NCBI GenBank assembly: GCA_005883955.1
Contig: VAXH01000073.1
Location: forward strand, 1-36,688
Length of the DNA stretch: 36,688 nucleotides
Origin: Actinomycetota bacterium
GTDB taxonomy: Bacteria > Actinomycetota > Thermoleophilia > Gaiellales > Gaiellaceae
Direction: 5' to 3'
How positions within the stretch are numbered: the stretch's first letter is position 1; each line of letters starts with the position of its first letter. This document shows positions 24,734 to 32,540 of the stretch, piece by piece. The notes beneath the pieces were generated by a model. It was given only the letters and a program-made list of their open reading frames with translations. It searched no databases and was not told the origin of the DNA. The translations under genes were made by a program, and so were the position numbers.

Positions 24734-26061
24734 CGCCGTTCGAGGTACGCGAGCACGTCGTCGTACGTCCCCGCCTCGTTGGCATGCAGGGCGTAGCTTC
24801 GCGCCGTCTGCATCCACTCAGCCGTCGTCGGTCGCGCGCTCTTCAGCGCCACCTCGAGGTCGCGTGTCTCGAGCGGCAGAGGAACGAGCGCCTGCATCGC
24901 GTCGCGCAGCTTGGCCTCGACCGCTCGGTCGACGACCGCCGCAAGGTCGGCTCCGGAAAAGCCCTTGGTCTTACGTCCGATCGATTCGACGTCGACGTCG
25001 CTCGTCGGCCTCTCGGCCAGATGCAGGTGGAGGATCGCGACTCTTGCCTGTTCGTCCGGCGTCGGAATGAACACCACGCGATCGAACCGACCGGGGCGCC
25101 GCAGTGCGTCGTCCACCGCCCAGGGAGCGTTTGTCGCCGCCAGGATCAGCACGCCTTCGTTCGCGGTCTTGATGCCGTCGAGCTCCACGAGGAACTGGTT
25201 GACCAGCTGGCGCATCGGACCCTGGCGGATGTCGTGGCGCTTCGCACCGATCGCGTCGACCTCGTCGATGAAGAGGACGCACGGCGCCGCGCGCCGCGCG
25301 CGCTCGAACGTCTCGTGGAGCTGCTGCTCGCTCTCGCCCATCCACATGCTCAGCACTTCGTCGATGCCGACGGCGATGAACGTCGCGCTGATCTCGCCGG
25401 CGGTCGCGCGGGCGATGTGCGTCTTGCCGCACCCCGGCGGCCCGTAGAGGAGGATGCCGCCGCCGGGAGCCTTGCCGTACGCGGCGAACAGCTCCGGCTG
25501 GGTGAACGGGTGGACGATCTTCATACGGATCTCTTCCTTGACCTCGTCCATGCCGCCCACGTCGTCGAACCTGATCCGTGGCCGCTCGGCCGCCACCGTC
25601 TCGAAAGCGTCGGCCTCGTCGTCGTCGCCTGCATAGGCGTGGGCCGGAACGCGCTCCCGCTCCGCCTCTCCTGCCACGAGAGCAGCCGCGAGGTCTGGGT
25701 CGGACAGCGAAGCGTCGAGCTTGACCGCGCGTGTGTAGCGTTCGCGCGCTTCGTCGGGGCGGCCGTCGTTCAGGACGATGCGCGCGAGCAGCAGCTGCGC
25801 TCCCGCGTTGTTCGGCTCACTCTCGGCGAGGGCTTCAGCGAGAACCGCCGCCTCGCGCAGCTTGCCGAGCGCGAAGAACGTGCGCGCCAGACCGAGCTGC
25901 GCGCCGGCGCCGCCGCGCGACAGAGCTTCTCGGTACCCCGCCTCCGCTTCCCCGGCGCGACCGGCTGCGAGCAGCGTCGCGGCAAGGTGCTCGCGCAACG
26001 GCACGTTGTCTGGCGAAAGCGCAAGCGCCTCGCGAAGTGTTGCCAGCGTAGCCTCGTCCAC
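24730..26061 (-). CDS. AAA+ ATPase with N-terminal TPR repeats
   Basis: A 443-residue protein. Residues 1-120 form about three TPR repeats, 130-160 an acidic linker, and 165-400 a classic AAA+ module: FDDVGGMDEVKEEI, Walker A GPPGCGKT (207-214), Walker B VLFIDEVDA (262-270), sensor 1 asparagine in LAATNAP (N311) and arginine fingers in RRPGRFD. Pore loop LSMWMGESE has the aromatic Trp found in Vps4/spastin/katanin-type enzymes, so it probably threads a protein substrate. There is no protease domain and only one ATPase ring. A C-terminal helical part follows (ATTAEWMQTARSYA-like, TYDDVLAYLERR). It overlaps the next gene by four bases (ATGA) and likely works with that TPR membrane protein. Client proteins are unknown. 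Confidence 0.9.
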   Translation of the reverse strand: MDEATLATLREALALSPDNVPLREHLAATLLAAGRAGEAEAGYREALSRGGAGAQLGLARTFFALGKLREAAVLAEALAESEPNNAGAQLLLARIVLNDGRPDEARERYTRAVKLDASLSDPDLAAALVAGEAERERVPAHAYAGDDDEADAFETVAAERPRIRFDDVGGMDEVKEEIRMKIVHPFTQPELFAAYGKAPGGGILLYGPPGCGKTHIARATAGEISATFIAVGIDEVLSMWMGESEQQLHETFERARRAAPCVLFIDEVDAIGAKRHDIRQGPMRQLVNQFLVELDGIKTANEGVLILAATNAPWAVDDALRRPGRFDRVVFIPTPDEQARVAILHLHLAERPTSDVDVESIGRKTKGFSGADLAAVVDRAVEAKLRDAMQALVPLPLETRDLEVALKSARPTTAEWMQTARSYALHANEAGTYDDVLAYLERR

Positions 26062-26156
26062 GGGACCGCATTTTCTCGCGGCGGCACCTGCGACTCAACG
26101 CCGGGGCGAATTTCCTAACCGAAAGATGACGCCCTGCTAAGGAATGAGGCTTGCGA

Positions 26157-27185
26157 TTAGGCTGGAACCGCCTCTTTCTCCATCTCCGGTGCGTACATGC
26201 CCGTCCGTGCCGCGCCGTTCATCTTGGCCCGGTGGTAGTAGGCGCGTTGCGCGGCCTCGACGTTCTCCTCCTTGCCGCCCCACGCCTTGAGCGCCGGTGC
26301 CTGCAGGGCACGGCCGTAGGAGAACGAGAGCTGCCATGGATGCGGCCCGCGCGCGTTCATCGCGTTCAGGTGCGCGGTCGCGTCCTCGTCCGACTGGCCG
26401 CCCGAGAGGAAGACGATCCCGGGCACGGCCGCGGGCACATGTTTGTAGAAGCACTCGAGCGTAACCTCGGCGACCTCGTCCGCGGAGGCGCGATCGGAGG
26501 CGTCGTAGCCCGACAGCACCATGTTCGGCTTCAGGAGCGTGCCGCGGAAATCGAGGCGCTGATCGTGCAGCTCCGTGTAGACCGCCTGGAGGACACGGCC
26601 GGTCGCCTTCCTGCTCTCCGCGATCGTGTGTGTGCCGTCCTGCAGAACCTCAGGCTCGACGATCGGAACGAGGCCGGCCTCCTGGCAGAGCGCCGCGTAG
26701 CGGGCGAGCGCGTGGGCGTTCGTCCAGACGCAGTACTCGCTCGGCTTGTCCGCGGCGATCGAGTAGGTCGCGCGCCACTTCGCGAAGCGGGCGCCCAGCC
26801 CGCGATACTCCTCGAGCCTGCCGCGCAGCCCGTCGAGACCTTCGGTGATCGTCTCGCCGTCCGTCAGCGCCAGCGGCTTCGCCCCCGTGTCGACTTTGAT
26901 CCCGGGAATGATCCCCTTGCTCGCGAGCACCTCCGGGAAAGGCGTCCCGTCCGACGCCGACTGGCGGATCGTCTCGTCGTACAGGATCACCCCGGAGATG
27001 AACTCCTCGGCGCCCTCGGTCGTGAAGAGCAACTCGCGGTAGGCCCGTCTCGTCTCCTCCGTCGACTCGACCCCGATCGAGTCGAGGCGCTTCTTGATCG
27101 TCCCCGTGCTCTCGTCGGCGGCGAGAATTCCCTTTCCCTCGGCGACGAGTGCCTGTGCGGTCGACTGCAGCTGCTGCACGTCCAT
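26157..27185 (-). CDS. fba: Class I fructose-bisphosphate aldolase
   Basis: A 342-residue aldolase of the animal/plant-like class I type, which needs no metal and uses a Schiff-base lysine: K219 in GTLLKPNMVL. Other active-site segments are ILAADESTGTIKKRL (20-34), GVILYDET, KVDTG, FAKWRA and PIVEPEVL (E177, E179), and FLSGGQSDEDA. The C-terminal tyrosine region ends in MYAPEMEKEAVPA. The frame is open to 27455, but ATG at 27185 has an AAGGAGG ribosome site and begins the family homology. Lies 70 bases downstream of the lipoprotein gene and 95 bases upstream of the AAA+ gene on the same strand. Together with glpX it supplies the aldol and phosphatase steps of gluconeogenesis. Confidence 0.95.
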   Translation of the reverse strand: MDVQQLQSTAQALVAEGKGILAADESTGTIKKRLDSIGVESTEETRRAYRELLFTTEGAEEFISGVILYDETIRQSASDGTPFPEVLASKGIIPGIKVDTGAKPLALTDGETITEGLDGLRGRLEEYRGLGARFAKWRATYSIAADKPSEYCVWTNAHALARYAALCQEAGLVPIVEPEVLQDGTHTIAESRKATGRVLQAVYTELHDQRLDFRGTLLKPNMVLSGYDASDRASADEVAEVTLECFYKHVPAAVPGIVFLSGGQSDEDATAHLNAMNARGPHPWQLSFSYGRALQAPALKAWGGKEENVEAAQRAYYHRAKMNGAARTGMYAPEMEKEAVPA

Positions 27186-27255
27186 CGTTTCGTCCTCCTT
27201 CGAAGCTCTCAGCGCTCGATTATCCCCGAAGGAACGCGTTCGCAACCCGGCCGGC

Positions 27256-27768
27256 TCAGCCGTCGTCGTCGACCGCCGCCGGCTCGAGCCCGTGGAGGAG
27301 CCTGTCGACGCGGCGCAGCTGGTCCGCCGAGGCCCGCTGGATCGTGCCGGCGCTGATCCACCAGGCCGGATGGATCTCGTTCCAGCCGTGCGCAGTGTCG
27401 TCGACCCACGGCCCGACCACCTCGACCCGCTGACCAAGCTCCGGAACGAGGACACGTGAGCGGTCCCAGGGGATGATCTCGAGGATCAGCGTGCCGCCGA
27501 CGCGCGCATTGCCCGACGAGAGCAAGCTCTCCTGGCCGGGATCGAGCCTTAGCTCGATGTGGATGTCGCCGTCGTAGAGCTCAGCCTTGACCTTCTCGAC
27601 CGTGCCAATGGCGACGCGGCAGCGGCTCTTCACCTTCAGCCGCTGCGGGTGGTAGACGCCCGCGAGCGGCGACCCCGAACGGCAGTGCGGAGACGGCGGG
27701 GCCGCCCGCCGGAATGTGCAACCTGCAACGAGCACGGCGAGGACGAGCAGAAGAACGAGCGGCCGCAC
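27256..27768 (-). CDS. Predicted lipoprotein, unknown function
   Basis: A 170-residue protein with a lipoprotein signal: MRPLVLLLVLAVLVAGC, the lipid-modified residue being C17. The mature domain is beta-rich, with strand-like segments (RVAIGTVEKVKAELYDGDIHIEL, GGTLILEIIPWD, RVEVVGPWVDD) ending in a conserved-looking HGWNEIHPAWW block, which recalls OB-fold extracellular domains; this is a visual guess. I chose GTG at 27768, five bases after GGGGAG, in place of the longer frame from 27822, because it gives a clean signal peptide. Confidence 0.7.
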   Translation of the reverse strand: MRPLVLLLVLAVLVAGCTFRRAAPPSPHCRSGSPLAGVYHPQRLKVKSRCRVAIGTVEKVKAELYDGDIHIELRLDPGQESLLSSGNARVGGTLILEIIPWDRSRVLVPELGQRVEVVGPWVDDTAHGWNEIHPAWWISAGTIQRASADQLRRVDRLLHGLEPAAVDDDG

Positions 27769-27830
27769 GACTCCCCACGGTGCCGAAGGGTGGGCCGGCG
27801 CGAAAGACGCTCTTTCGGCCAAGTCCGGGC

Positions 27831-27836
27831 TAAACT
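27831..27836 (+). promoter_or_regulatory. Probable -10 box TAAACT for tRNA-Gly
   Basis: TAAACT lies 11 bases before the 5' end of the tRNA. It is the only AT-rich hexamer close upstream. Confidence 0.5.
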
Positions 27837-27847
27837 GAGCCGGCTTC

Positions 27848-27920
27848 GCGGACGTAGCTCAGTCGGTAGAGCATCAGCTTCCCAAGCTGAGGGTCGCGGG
27901 TTCGATCCCCGTCGTCCGCT
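27848..27920 (+). tRNA. tRNA-Gly(CCC)
   Basis: A full cloverleaf: acceptor GCGGACG/CGTCCGC with discriminator T, D arm GCTC/GAGC, anticodon stem TCAGC/GCTGA with loop TTCCCAA (anticodon CCC), and T arm GCGGG/CCCGT with loop TTCGATC. CCA is not encoded. A terminator follows 10 bases later. No second copy of the tRNA 3' end is visible downstream, so there is no sign of an integrated element using it. Confidence 0.96.
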
Positions 27921-27930
27921 CTGAAGAAAA

Positions 27931-27956
27931 GCCCCGGTAGCCGGGGTTTTTCTTTT
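27931..27956 (+). terminator. Rho-independent terminator of tRNA-Gly
   Basis: Stem arms GCCCCGG (27931-27937) and CCGGGGT (27941-27947) enclose TAG and are followed by TTTTCTTTT; a run of A before the stem extends the pairing. This is the clearest intrinsic terminator in the window. Confidence 0.92.
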
Positions 27957-28000
27957 GCCCAGTGCTGCAAAAAACCTATTCTCTCGGCCGTGATTAGAAG

Positions 28001-28125
28001 GGCGGCGCCCTGGGAACCCGGAACCCCGGAGCCGAGTAGCCAACACCGTGGCCCCCCGGCCATCCAGGAGCGCCGCCGTCATTCGAGGGGTCGGATAGAC
28101 GGTGGCTAAGAGGCCGCTCGGCTCC
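28001..28125 (+). ncRNA. Candidate structured RNA with pseudoknot-like pairing
   Basis: Two long helices interlock. Helix A pairs 28001-28013 (GGCGGCGCCCTGG) with 28064-28077 (CCAGGAGCGCCGCC), 13 pairs with one bulge. Helix B pairs 28028-28036 (GGAGCCGAG) with 28117-28125 (CTCGGCTCC), and is extended by TAGCC(A)..CACC (28037-28047) against GGTGGCTA (28101-28108). The order A5'-B5'-A3'-B3' is an H-type pseudoknot, or a switch between two folds. It starts 44 bases after the tRNA-Gly terminator. I do not recognise it as tmRNA, RNase P RNA, SRP RNA or 6S RNA. Strand is not certain, since inverted repeats pair on both. Confidence 0.35.
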
Positions 28126-28427
28126 GAACTCCGACAAACGGGGGCGGCTCCCTCGATCTTGACGAAACGGGAGCCAGTGACGCCGGCTGCCGGTTCAGTG
28201 GTTAGCGCGCATTTTGTGAGCCGGGGCTGGCCGATGCCTGCGGCTAGCTGACGGCCCGCCCGGGGGGTCGGATTGGGCGTGCCCCGGCTCGCGTGAGGAC
28301 GTTCGGCACCAGCGGGAAGGTTCCTCGCAGGGCATGCTTTGACCAACCTCGCGAGAGGCCAAGGAAGTCAACGCTTCCTGCCCCGAGACGCCACTGAGCC
28401 GCGTAACGCTCGTTATCGGTTTCGATC

Positions 28428-28447
28428 TTGATTGATGCGTCAATCAA
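28428..28447. repeat. Perfect 8-base inverted repeat, possible operator
   Basis: TTGATTGA and TCAATCAA flank TGCG. It is notably AT-rich for this genome and is shaped like a dimeric regulator site, but no gene start lies close on either side. Confidence 0.35.
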
Positions 28448-28930
28448 CTCGGAGACGGGGCGCGCGCCTGGGCGGCGCTTCGTCTAGGAGTAGGAGCCTC
28501 GGCGGGAGGCTGGCCGCAGACCTCCTCCGGGGCTCCTGCGATTAACGGGCACGGTTGAGCGGGTAGCACGGCGTTGGGGTCGGACGTGAACGGCTCTGCT
28601 CGTTTGCGGCGGAGCGGAGCAGGCACGACCGGCCCCTCTTTCGGCGCACATAGGATCAATCGGCCGATCTCGGTTCTACTCTTGCCCGAGGCGGTCTTCG
28701 TCCCGCTGCCTTCGAGTTCCTCGAGCACGCCTCATCGAGGGGGGAGCCGGGGCCTGGGCGATGAAGAGCTGCGGCTCCTCTTCCAGCTTGGCCTTGGGGA
28801 GAAGAGGGATTTCAACCCAAGGATGAGTAAAACCCCGGCTCGTCAGGCATATCGACCGCGGAGACGGAAAGCTTGAGCGGAAGCCGTGGGGCGACCGGCG
28901 ACGATTCGCAGAACACACACGGCAGGTCGA

Positions 28931-29419
28931 TCACGAGGATCGAGGCCACGCGGCCGCCAAGCGCTTCCGCGTCTCGGCTAGATGCTCCGGCAGCACCTTC
29001 ACATCCGCCAGAACCGGCATGAAGTTCGTATCGCCGGCCCAGCGGGGGACGACGTGCTCGTGCACGTGGTCGATGATGCCGGCGCCGGCGATGCGGCCGA
29101 GGTTCCAACCGAGGTTGTAGCCCTGGGGCTCGTACGTGGCCGCGAGCGCGCCGAGACCCTGGGCGGCGAGGCGATGGAGCTCGAGAACTTCATCCTTCTC
29201 GAGCGCGCCGAAGTCGCCGATGTGCCTGAACGGCGCCACCAGGAGGTGGCCCGAGGAGTACGGAAACTTGTTCAGGAGCACGAACGCCTGCTCGCCACGG
29301 TGGACGACGAGCGCCTCCTCGTCCGGTCCCTCCGCGGCGCGGCAGAAGAAGCAGCCCTCGTCCGCGTCCGCCTGCTTGATGTACTCCAGCCGCCACGGAG
29401 CCCAGAGCTGCTTCGCCAC
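28931..29419 (-). CDS. HIT-family nucleotide hydrolase/phosphorylase (Ap4A phosphorylase-like)
   Basis: A 162-residue histidine-triad protein. The active-site motif is H118-V-H120-E-H122-V-V. FVLLNKFPYSSGHLLVAPFRH (46-66) is the family core, and CFFC (23-26) with His could bind zinc. GDTNFMPVLADVKVLPE after the triad is typical of actinobacterial Ap4A phosphorylase-like HIT proteins (Rv2613c type), which cleave diadenosine tetraphosphate. The substrate is inferred from family resemblance. GTG at 29419 is preceded by a TAAGCT box. Divergent from the membrane-protein gene at 29469. Confidence 0.9.
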   Translation of the reverse strand: MAKQLWAPWRLEYIKQADADEGCFFCRAAEGPDEEALVVHRGEQAFVLLNKFPYSSGHLLVAPFRHIGDFGALEKDEVLELHRLAAQGLGALAATYEPQGYNLGWNLGRIAGAGIIDHVHEHVVPRWAGDTNFMPVLADVKVLPEHLAETRKRLAAAWPRSS

Positions 29420-29427
29420 GGTGCTGG

Positions 29428-29433
29428 AGCTTA
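29428..29433 (-). promoter_or_regulatory. Probable -10 box TAAGCT of the HIT gene
   Basis: On the minus strand TAAGCT lies eight bases before the GTG at 29419, with no ribosome site between. Confidence 0.45.
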
Positions 29434-29456
29434 CGCGGCCCGGTGAAAACGCTTGC

Positions 29457-29462
29457 TAGCTT
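29457..29462 (+). promoter_or_regulatory. Probable -10 box TAGCTT before the membrane-protein gene
   Basis: TAGCTT ends six bases before the ATG at 29469, as in other leaderless candidates here. Confidence 0.45.
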
Positions 29463-29468
29463 GCAAAC

Positions 29469-30164
29469 ATGATGCGCGCGCTGGTCGTCACCGCGATTCT
29501 GACGTTTGTCATGGCCGGACCGGCGGGCGCGACGCGGCTCCCGCAAGCCGAGCGAGCTGCGATCAACCGCACGCTTGACCGGTTCGTCAACAGCGCCGTC
29601 AAGCGCCACGACGTGGCTTCCTCCTGGAACCTCGTCACGCCGGAGATGCGCGCTGGAGTGAGCCGCTCCGCCTGGGACAGAGGCAACCTTCCAGTTATTC
29701 CGTATCCGGCGGGCGGGACGACCTTCCATGATTGGACGATCGACTCTGCCTCGGCGACCGAGGTCGATTTCGAGTTGATGATCCCCTCGGCGAAGTCGAA
29801 GTCGGACTCGATTCAGTTCAACGGGACGATGAGGAAGCAACAGGGTCGCTGGCTGGTCGACTCCTTCAACCCCTCGGCGACGTTCGGGGGCGGCGCGGTC
29901 GTCGGGCCGCACGACTTCACCGCCGGCTCGGGCGGGGGAGGCGGCAAGGGCGTCGCGCGCCTCGGCTCTGTCTGGATCGCGGTTCCCGCCGCGCTCATCG
30001 CCGGAGGCATCCTGGTCGTGCTCGGCTTCTTCGTCTTCGTCTGGTTTCGCAACCGGCGGGCGTACCGGCGCGCGAACCTGCGACCCCTCGAGCCGATCGT
30101 GGTCAACCGGCGAGAATCAGAGCCAGCGCTTGTAGCGAAAGAACGCGGCCAGGCCGACGGCTAA
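29469..30164 (+). CDS. Type I membrane protein of unknown function
   Basis: A 231-residue protein with a signal peptide (1-21, ending AGA), an extracellular domain of about 130 residues, a Gly-rich hinge (GSGGGGGKG, about 155-163), one membrane helix (VWIAVPAALIAGGILVVLGFFVFVW, about 168-192) and a basic cytoplasmic tail. The outer domain (AAINRTLDRFVNSAVKRHDVASSWNLVTPEMR, then RWLVDSFNP) recalls NTF2-like or SnoaL-like folds by pattern, but this is a guess. The start codon lies six bases after TAGCTT. The last 48 bases overlap the 3' end of corA. Confidence 0.7.
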   Translation: MMRALVVTAILTFVMAGPAGATRLPQAERAAINRTLDRFVNSAVKRHDVASSWNLVTPEMRAGVSRSAWDRGNLPVIPYPAGGTTFHDWTIDSASATEVDFELMIPSAKSKSDSIQFNGTMRKQQGRWLVDSFNPSATFGGGAVVGPHDFTAGSGGGGGKGVARLGSVWIAVPAALIAGGILVVLGFFVFVWFRNRRAYRRANLRPLEPIVVNRRESEPALVAKERGQADG

Positions 30165-31109
30165 CGTCACCATCCCGGCGACGATTCCCCACCACGCGGC
30201 GGCGGTTGCGAAGCCGGGGAAGTGGACGTTCATGCCGAAGATCCCGGTGATCAGCGTCAGCGGCAGCAGGATCACGCTGACGACGGTGAGCACGCGGAGG
30301 ATGTCGTTCTGGCGGTGGTTGATCGCCGACTCGTTGGTGTCCTCGAGCGCCTCGACGACCTCTTTGTAGTTGTCCAGGATGTCCCAGATCCGCTCGGACG
30401 CGTCGACGATGTCGTCGAAGTAGAGCTCTAGCTCCTGCGGCAGGAACCGCTCGACGTAGCGCTCGAGGAGCCGCAGGGTCGGGCGCTCCGGCTTGATGAT
30501 CTTGCGGTAGCTGATGATCTCTTGCTTGACGTTCGAGATGTCGCGGACGACCTCGTCGGAACGCCCTTCGAAGATGTCGTCCTCGAGCGAGTCGAGCTTG
30601 TGCCCGATCTTGTCGAGGATCGGGAAGCAGTAGTCGAAGAGATCGTCGAGGACGTGGTAGAGCAGGTAGCCCGACCCCTTGCCGAAGAGCTGCGCGCGTA
30701 GCTCGAGGTCCTCGTGACAGCGGTGGAAGAGCCGCGTTACCGGCAGCAGCTCGACGTTCGGCAGCGTCACGAGGTAGTCCTGGCCGATGAACGCGTCGAG
30801 CTCCGCCGCGTTCAGGCGTTGGATGCGCTTGTCGTAGACCGGGAAGTGAAGGACGACGAACAGGTAACCGTCGTCGCGGTACTCGTCGATCTTGGGACGC
30901 TGGCGCCTCGAAAGGACGTCCTCGAGATCGAGGGGGTGCCAACCGAACCGCCGCTGCAGCAGTTCCGCCTCCTCGAGCGTGGGGGCGTCGAGGTGAATCC
31001 AGGTCAGGCCGTTGGCGGAGAGCTCCGCAACGCGCGGCTCAGGCCGTGCGAGGACTTCCCCGTCGCTCGACCGGGGCCGCGTTCGCTTGATGCGCGGCAG
31101 GCTTGGCAT
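30117..31109 (-). CDS. corA: CorA-type magnesium/cobalt transporter
   Basis: A 330-residue CorA, a pentameric channel for Mg2+ and sometimes Co2+. The N-terminal cytoplasmic domain (1-265) includes TWIHLDAPTLEEAELLQRRF and LDLEDVLSRRQRPKIDEY. Two C-terminal membrane helices follow, with the signature GMN (292-294) in ITGIFGMNVHFPGF at the end of the first, and a basic RYKRWL terminus. Start ATG at 31109; the next base block has no strong ribosome site. The 3' end overlaps the convergent membrane-protein gene by 48 bases. Confidence 0.95.
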   Translation of the reverse strand: MPSLPRIKRTRPRSSDGEVLARPEPRVAELSANGLTWIHLDAPTLEEAELLQRRFGWHPLDLEDVLSRRQRPKIDEYRDDGYLFVVLHFPVYDKRIQRLNAAELDAFIGQDYLVTLPNVELLPVTRLFHRCHEDLELRAQLFGKGSGYLLYHVLDDLFDYCFPILDKIGHKLDSLEDDIFEGRSDEVVRDISNVKQEIISYRKIIKPERPTLRLLERYVERFLPQELELYFDDIVDASERIWDILDNYKEVVEALEDTNESAINHRQNDILRVLTVVSVILLPLTLITGIFGMNVHFPGFATAAAWWGIVAGMVTLAVGLAAFFRYKRWL

Positions 31110-31201
31110 CGGTACTGAGGGGGTCGTCGGCTCGCATGACTGCTTTCTGCACTTTACCCCGAAGCCCTCGCTCGTACCGAGGAGGTCCGCGCGCTTCGCG
31201 G

Positions 31202-32527
31202 CTAGCCGGAGACCTTGACCGAAAGCGCCTCAGCTTCGGCCTCGGGGTCAGGCTCGGGCGGCATCGTGACGGCGACGTCGCTTGGTGTGCGCCGAAGGGT
31301 TTGAGGCAGTCGCCGTTCGAGTAGCAGCCCTCCCGCGCCTGCGGCGAGACAGAGTGCCGCAGCAGCCGGCCAGAGCGCGAGCGGCTCTTGCTGGAGCACG
31401 AAGGCACCGGCCGCCGGTCCGGCGATCCAGCCGATTGACCACGAGCTCGTCGAGAGGGCCATGTAGCGGCCCCGCAGGTGGTCCGGTGCGAGCTCCGCGA
31501 TCAACGCCTGCTGAGTGGGACCTTGGAGGCACTCGCCGATCGCGAAGACGCCGCCCCCGACCACGATCACCGCCGCGGCTGCCGCAGCCGAGAGCCAAAG
31601 CCCGGCCCCGAAGACGAGCAGCCACGCCCCAGCCCACACCGCCGTCATCAGCGCCAGCATCACCATGCGGCGGCGACCCTCGACGAGTTTCGTCAGCGGC
31701 AGCTGTGCCAGCACAATCACGAGCGAGTTGACGAGGAAGACGAGCCCGATCGCCCCCTCACTCACGTCGGCCTGGTCCTTGGCGAAGACGGGGAGCGTCT
31801 CGAGCTGCGCGTAGCCGGCGGTGACGAAGACGATGTTCAGGCCCAGCAGGGCGAGAAAGACGCGGTCGCGAAGGATCGCTGCGTACCCAAGTTTGCGATC
31901 TCGATCATGAGCATCGGCTGCAACCGCGCGTTGCGGTCCGGGGCGGACGGCGCCCAGCAGCGCGAGGAAGGCGGCGTAGGTCGCGGCGTCGATTAGGAAG
32001 AGCGCGGTGAAGGTGCCGGGTCGCGCCGAGGCCGCGATCAGGCCCGCCGCTGCACCCCCGATCCCAAAGCCGAGGTTCATGCTGACGCGCTGCAGCGCGT
32101 AGCCGGCATGGCGGCGCTCGGCCGGCGTGATTGCGGCCAGCAGCGTGTGGTAGCTCGGCCAGAAGACGCCGTTCGCGAGGCCGACAAGCGCCGCGAGGGC
32201 GAACGCGTGCCACGGCGAGCGTACGAGCGGAAAGAGCGCGAACGCAATCGCGAGCAATGCCAGCGACGCCGCGAGCGTCCGCTTCGCTCCTAGCCGGTCG
32301 GCCGCGGCGCCGCCGGGTGTGCCGGCGATCAACGCCACGCCCGCGTTGGTCGCGACGATCAGCCCGGAAACGCCGAGTGCGAATCCCCGGACGTTGTGGA
32401 GGTAGATGAACAGGAACGGATAGACAAATCCGTTCCCGAAGGAATTGACAACGCCGCCAAGCTCGAGCACCCAGACAGCGCGCGGCAGCCGCGGGTCGAG
32501 CCCGCGGAGGTAACTGACGACGGACAC
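31202..32527 (-). CDS. MFS transporter, intact paralog of the pair
   Basis: A 441-residue major facilitator with 12 predicted helices (drug:H+ antiporter-like). The N-terminal PRLPRAVWVLELGGVVNSFGNGFVYPFLFIYLHNVRGF has a close match in the decayed neighbour at 32811-34000, as do PTQQALIAELAPDHLRGRYMAL and the loop GGAAADRLGAKRTL. Substrate is unknown. The frame runs to 32665, but the first 46 residues lack membrane character; GTG at 32527 gives MSVVSYLRGLDPRLPRAVW and follows a TACCGT box. Lies 92 bases downstream (minus-strand sense reversed) of corA's start, with corA on the same strand. Confidence 0.88.
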   Translation of the reverse strand: MSVVSYLRGLDPRLPRAVWVLELGGVVNSFGNGFVYPFLFIYLHNVRGFALGVSGLIVATNAGVALIAGTPGGAAADRLGAKRTLAASLALLAIAFALFPLVRSPWHAFALAALVGLANGVFWPSYHTLLAAITPAERRHAGYALQRVSMNLGFGIGGAAAGLIAASARPGTFTALFLIDAATYAAFLALLGAVRPGPQRAVAADAHDRDRKLGYAAILRDRVFLALLGLNIVFVTAGYAQLETLPVFAKDQADVSEGAIGLVFLVNSLVIVLAQLPLTKLVEGRRRMVMLALMTAVWAGAWLLVFGAGLWLSAAAAAAVIVVGGGVFAIGECLQGPTQQALIAELAPDHLRGRYMALSTSSWSIGWIAGPAAGAFVLQQEPLALWPAAAALCLAAGAGGLLLERRLPQTLRRTPSDVAVTMPPEPDPEAEAEALSVKVSG

Positions 32528-32534
32528 GAACAGG

Positions 32535-32540
32535 ACGGTA
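32535..32540 (-). promoter_or_regulatory. Probable -10 box TACCGT of the MFS gene
   Basis: TACCGT on the minus strand lies seven bases before the GTG at 32527. It supports that start over the longer open frame. The remaining bases up to the tRNA (32541-32730) show no gene. Confidence 0.4.

Larger units (their letters stand above)
27957..28930. other. 974-base stretch with no convincing gene
   Basis: Between the tRNA-Gly terminator and the HIT gene no frame shows recognisable protein similarity, a good start, or the codon pattern of the neighbours. Short open frames exist (28444-28728 minus, 28574-28876 plus), but their translations look random. The stretch contains several inverted repeats: a possible pseudoknot at 28001-28125, a CCTC-GCGA-GAGG tetraloop hairpin near 28348, an AGGAAG/CTTCCT hairpin (28362-28379) and a TTGATTGA palindrome (28428-28447). 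It could hold a structured RNA, regulatory DNA, or the remains of decayed genes. Confidence 0.6.

Noticed and set aside
27186-27455. 90-codon 5' extension of the aldolase
   Set aside because: Overlaps the lipoprotein gene in another frame and is Ser/Arg-rich; the ATG at 27185 has a strong ribosome site.
27830-28063. Minus-strand ORF with DGDRTRDPQLGKLMLYRLSYVR
   Set aside because: Antisense translation of tRNA-Gly, a well-known spurious ORF.
28444-28728. 94-codon minus-strand ORF in the gene-free island
   Set aside because: No family resemblance, no ribosome site or -10 box at its GTG, and weaker third-position GC than real genes here.
28574-28876. 100-codon plus-strand ORF in the gene-free island
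   Set aside because: Translation looks random (Ser/Arg runs), with no start signal; it overlaps the opposite-strand ORF equally.
27848-28930. Integrated mobile element at tRNA-Gly
   Set aside because: No integrase, no transposase and no repeat of the tRNA 3' end were found downstream.
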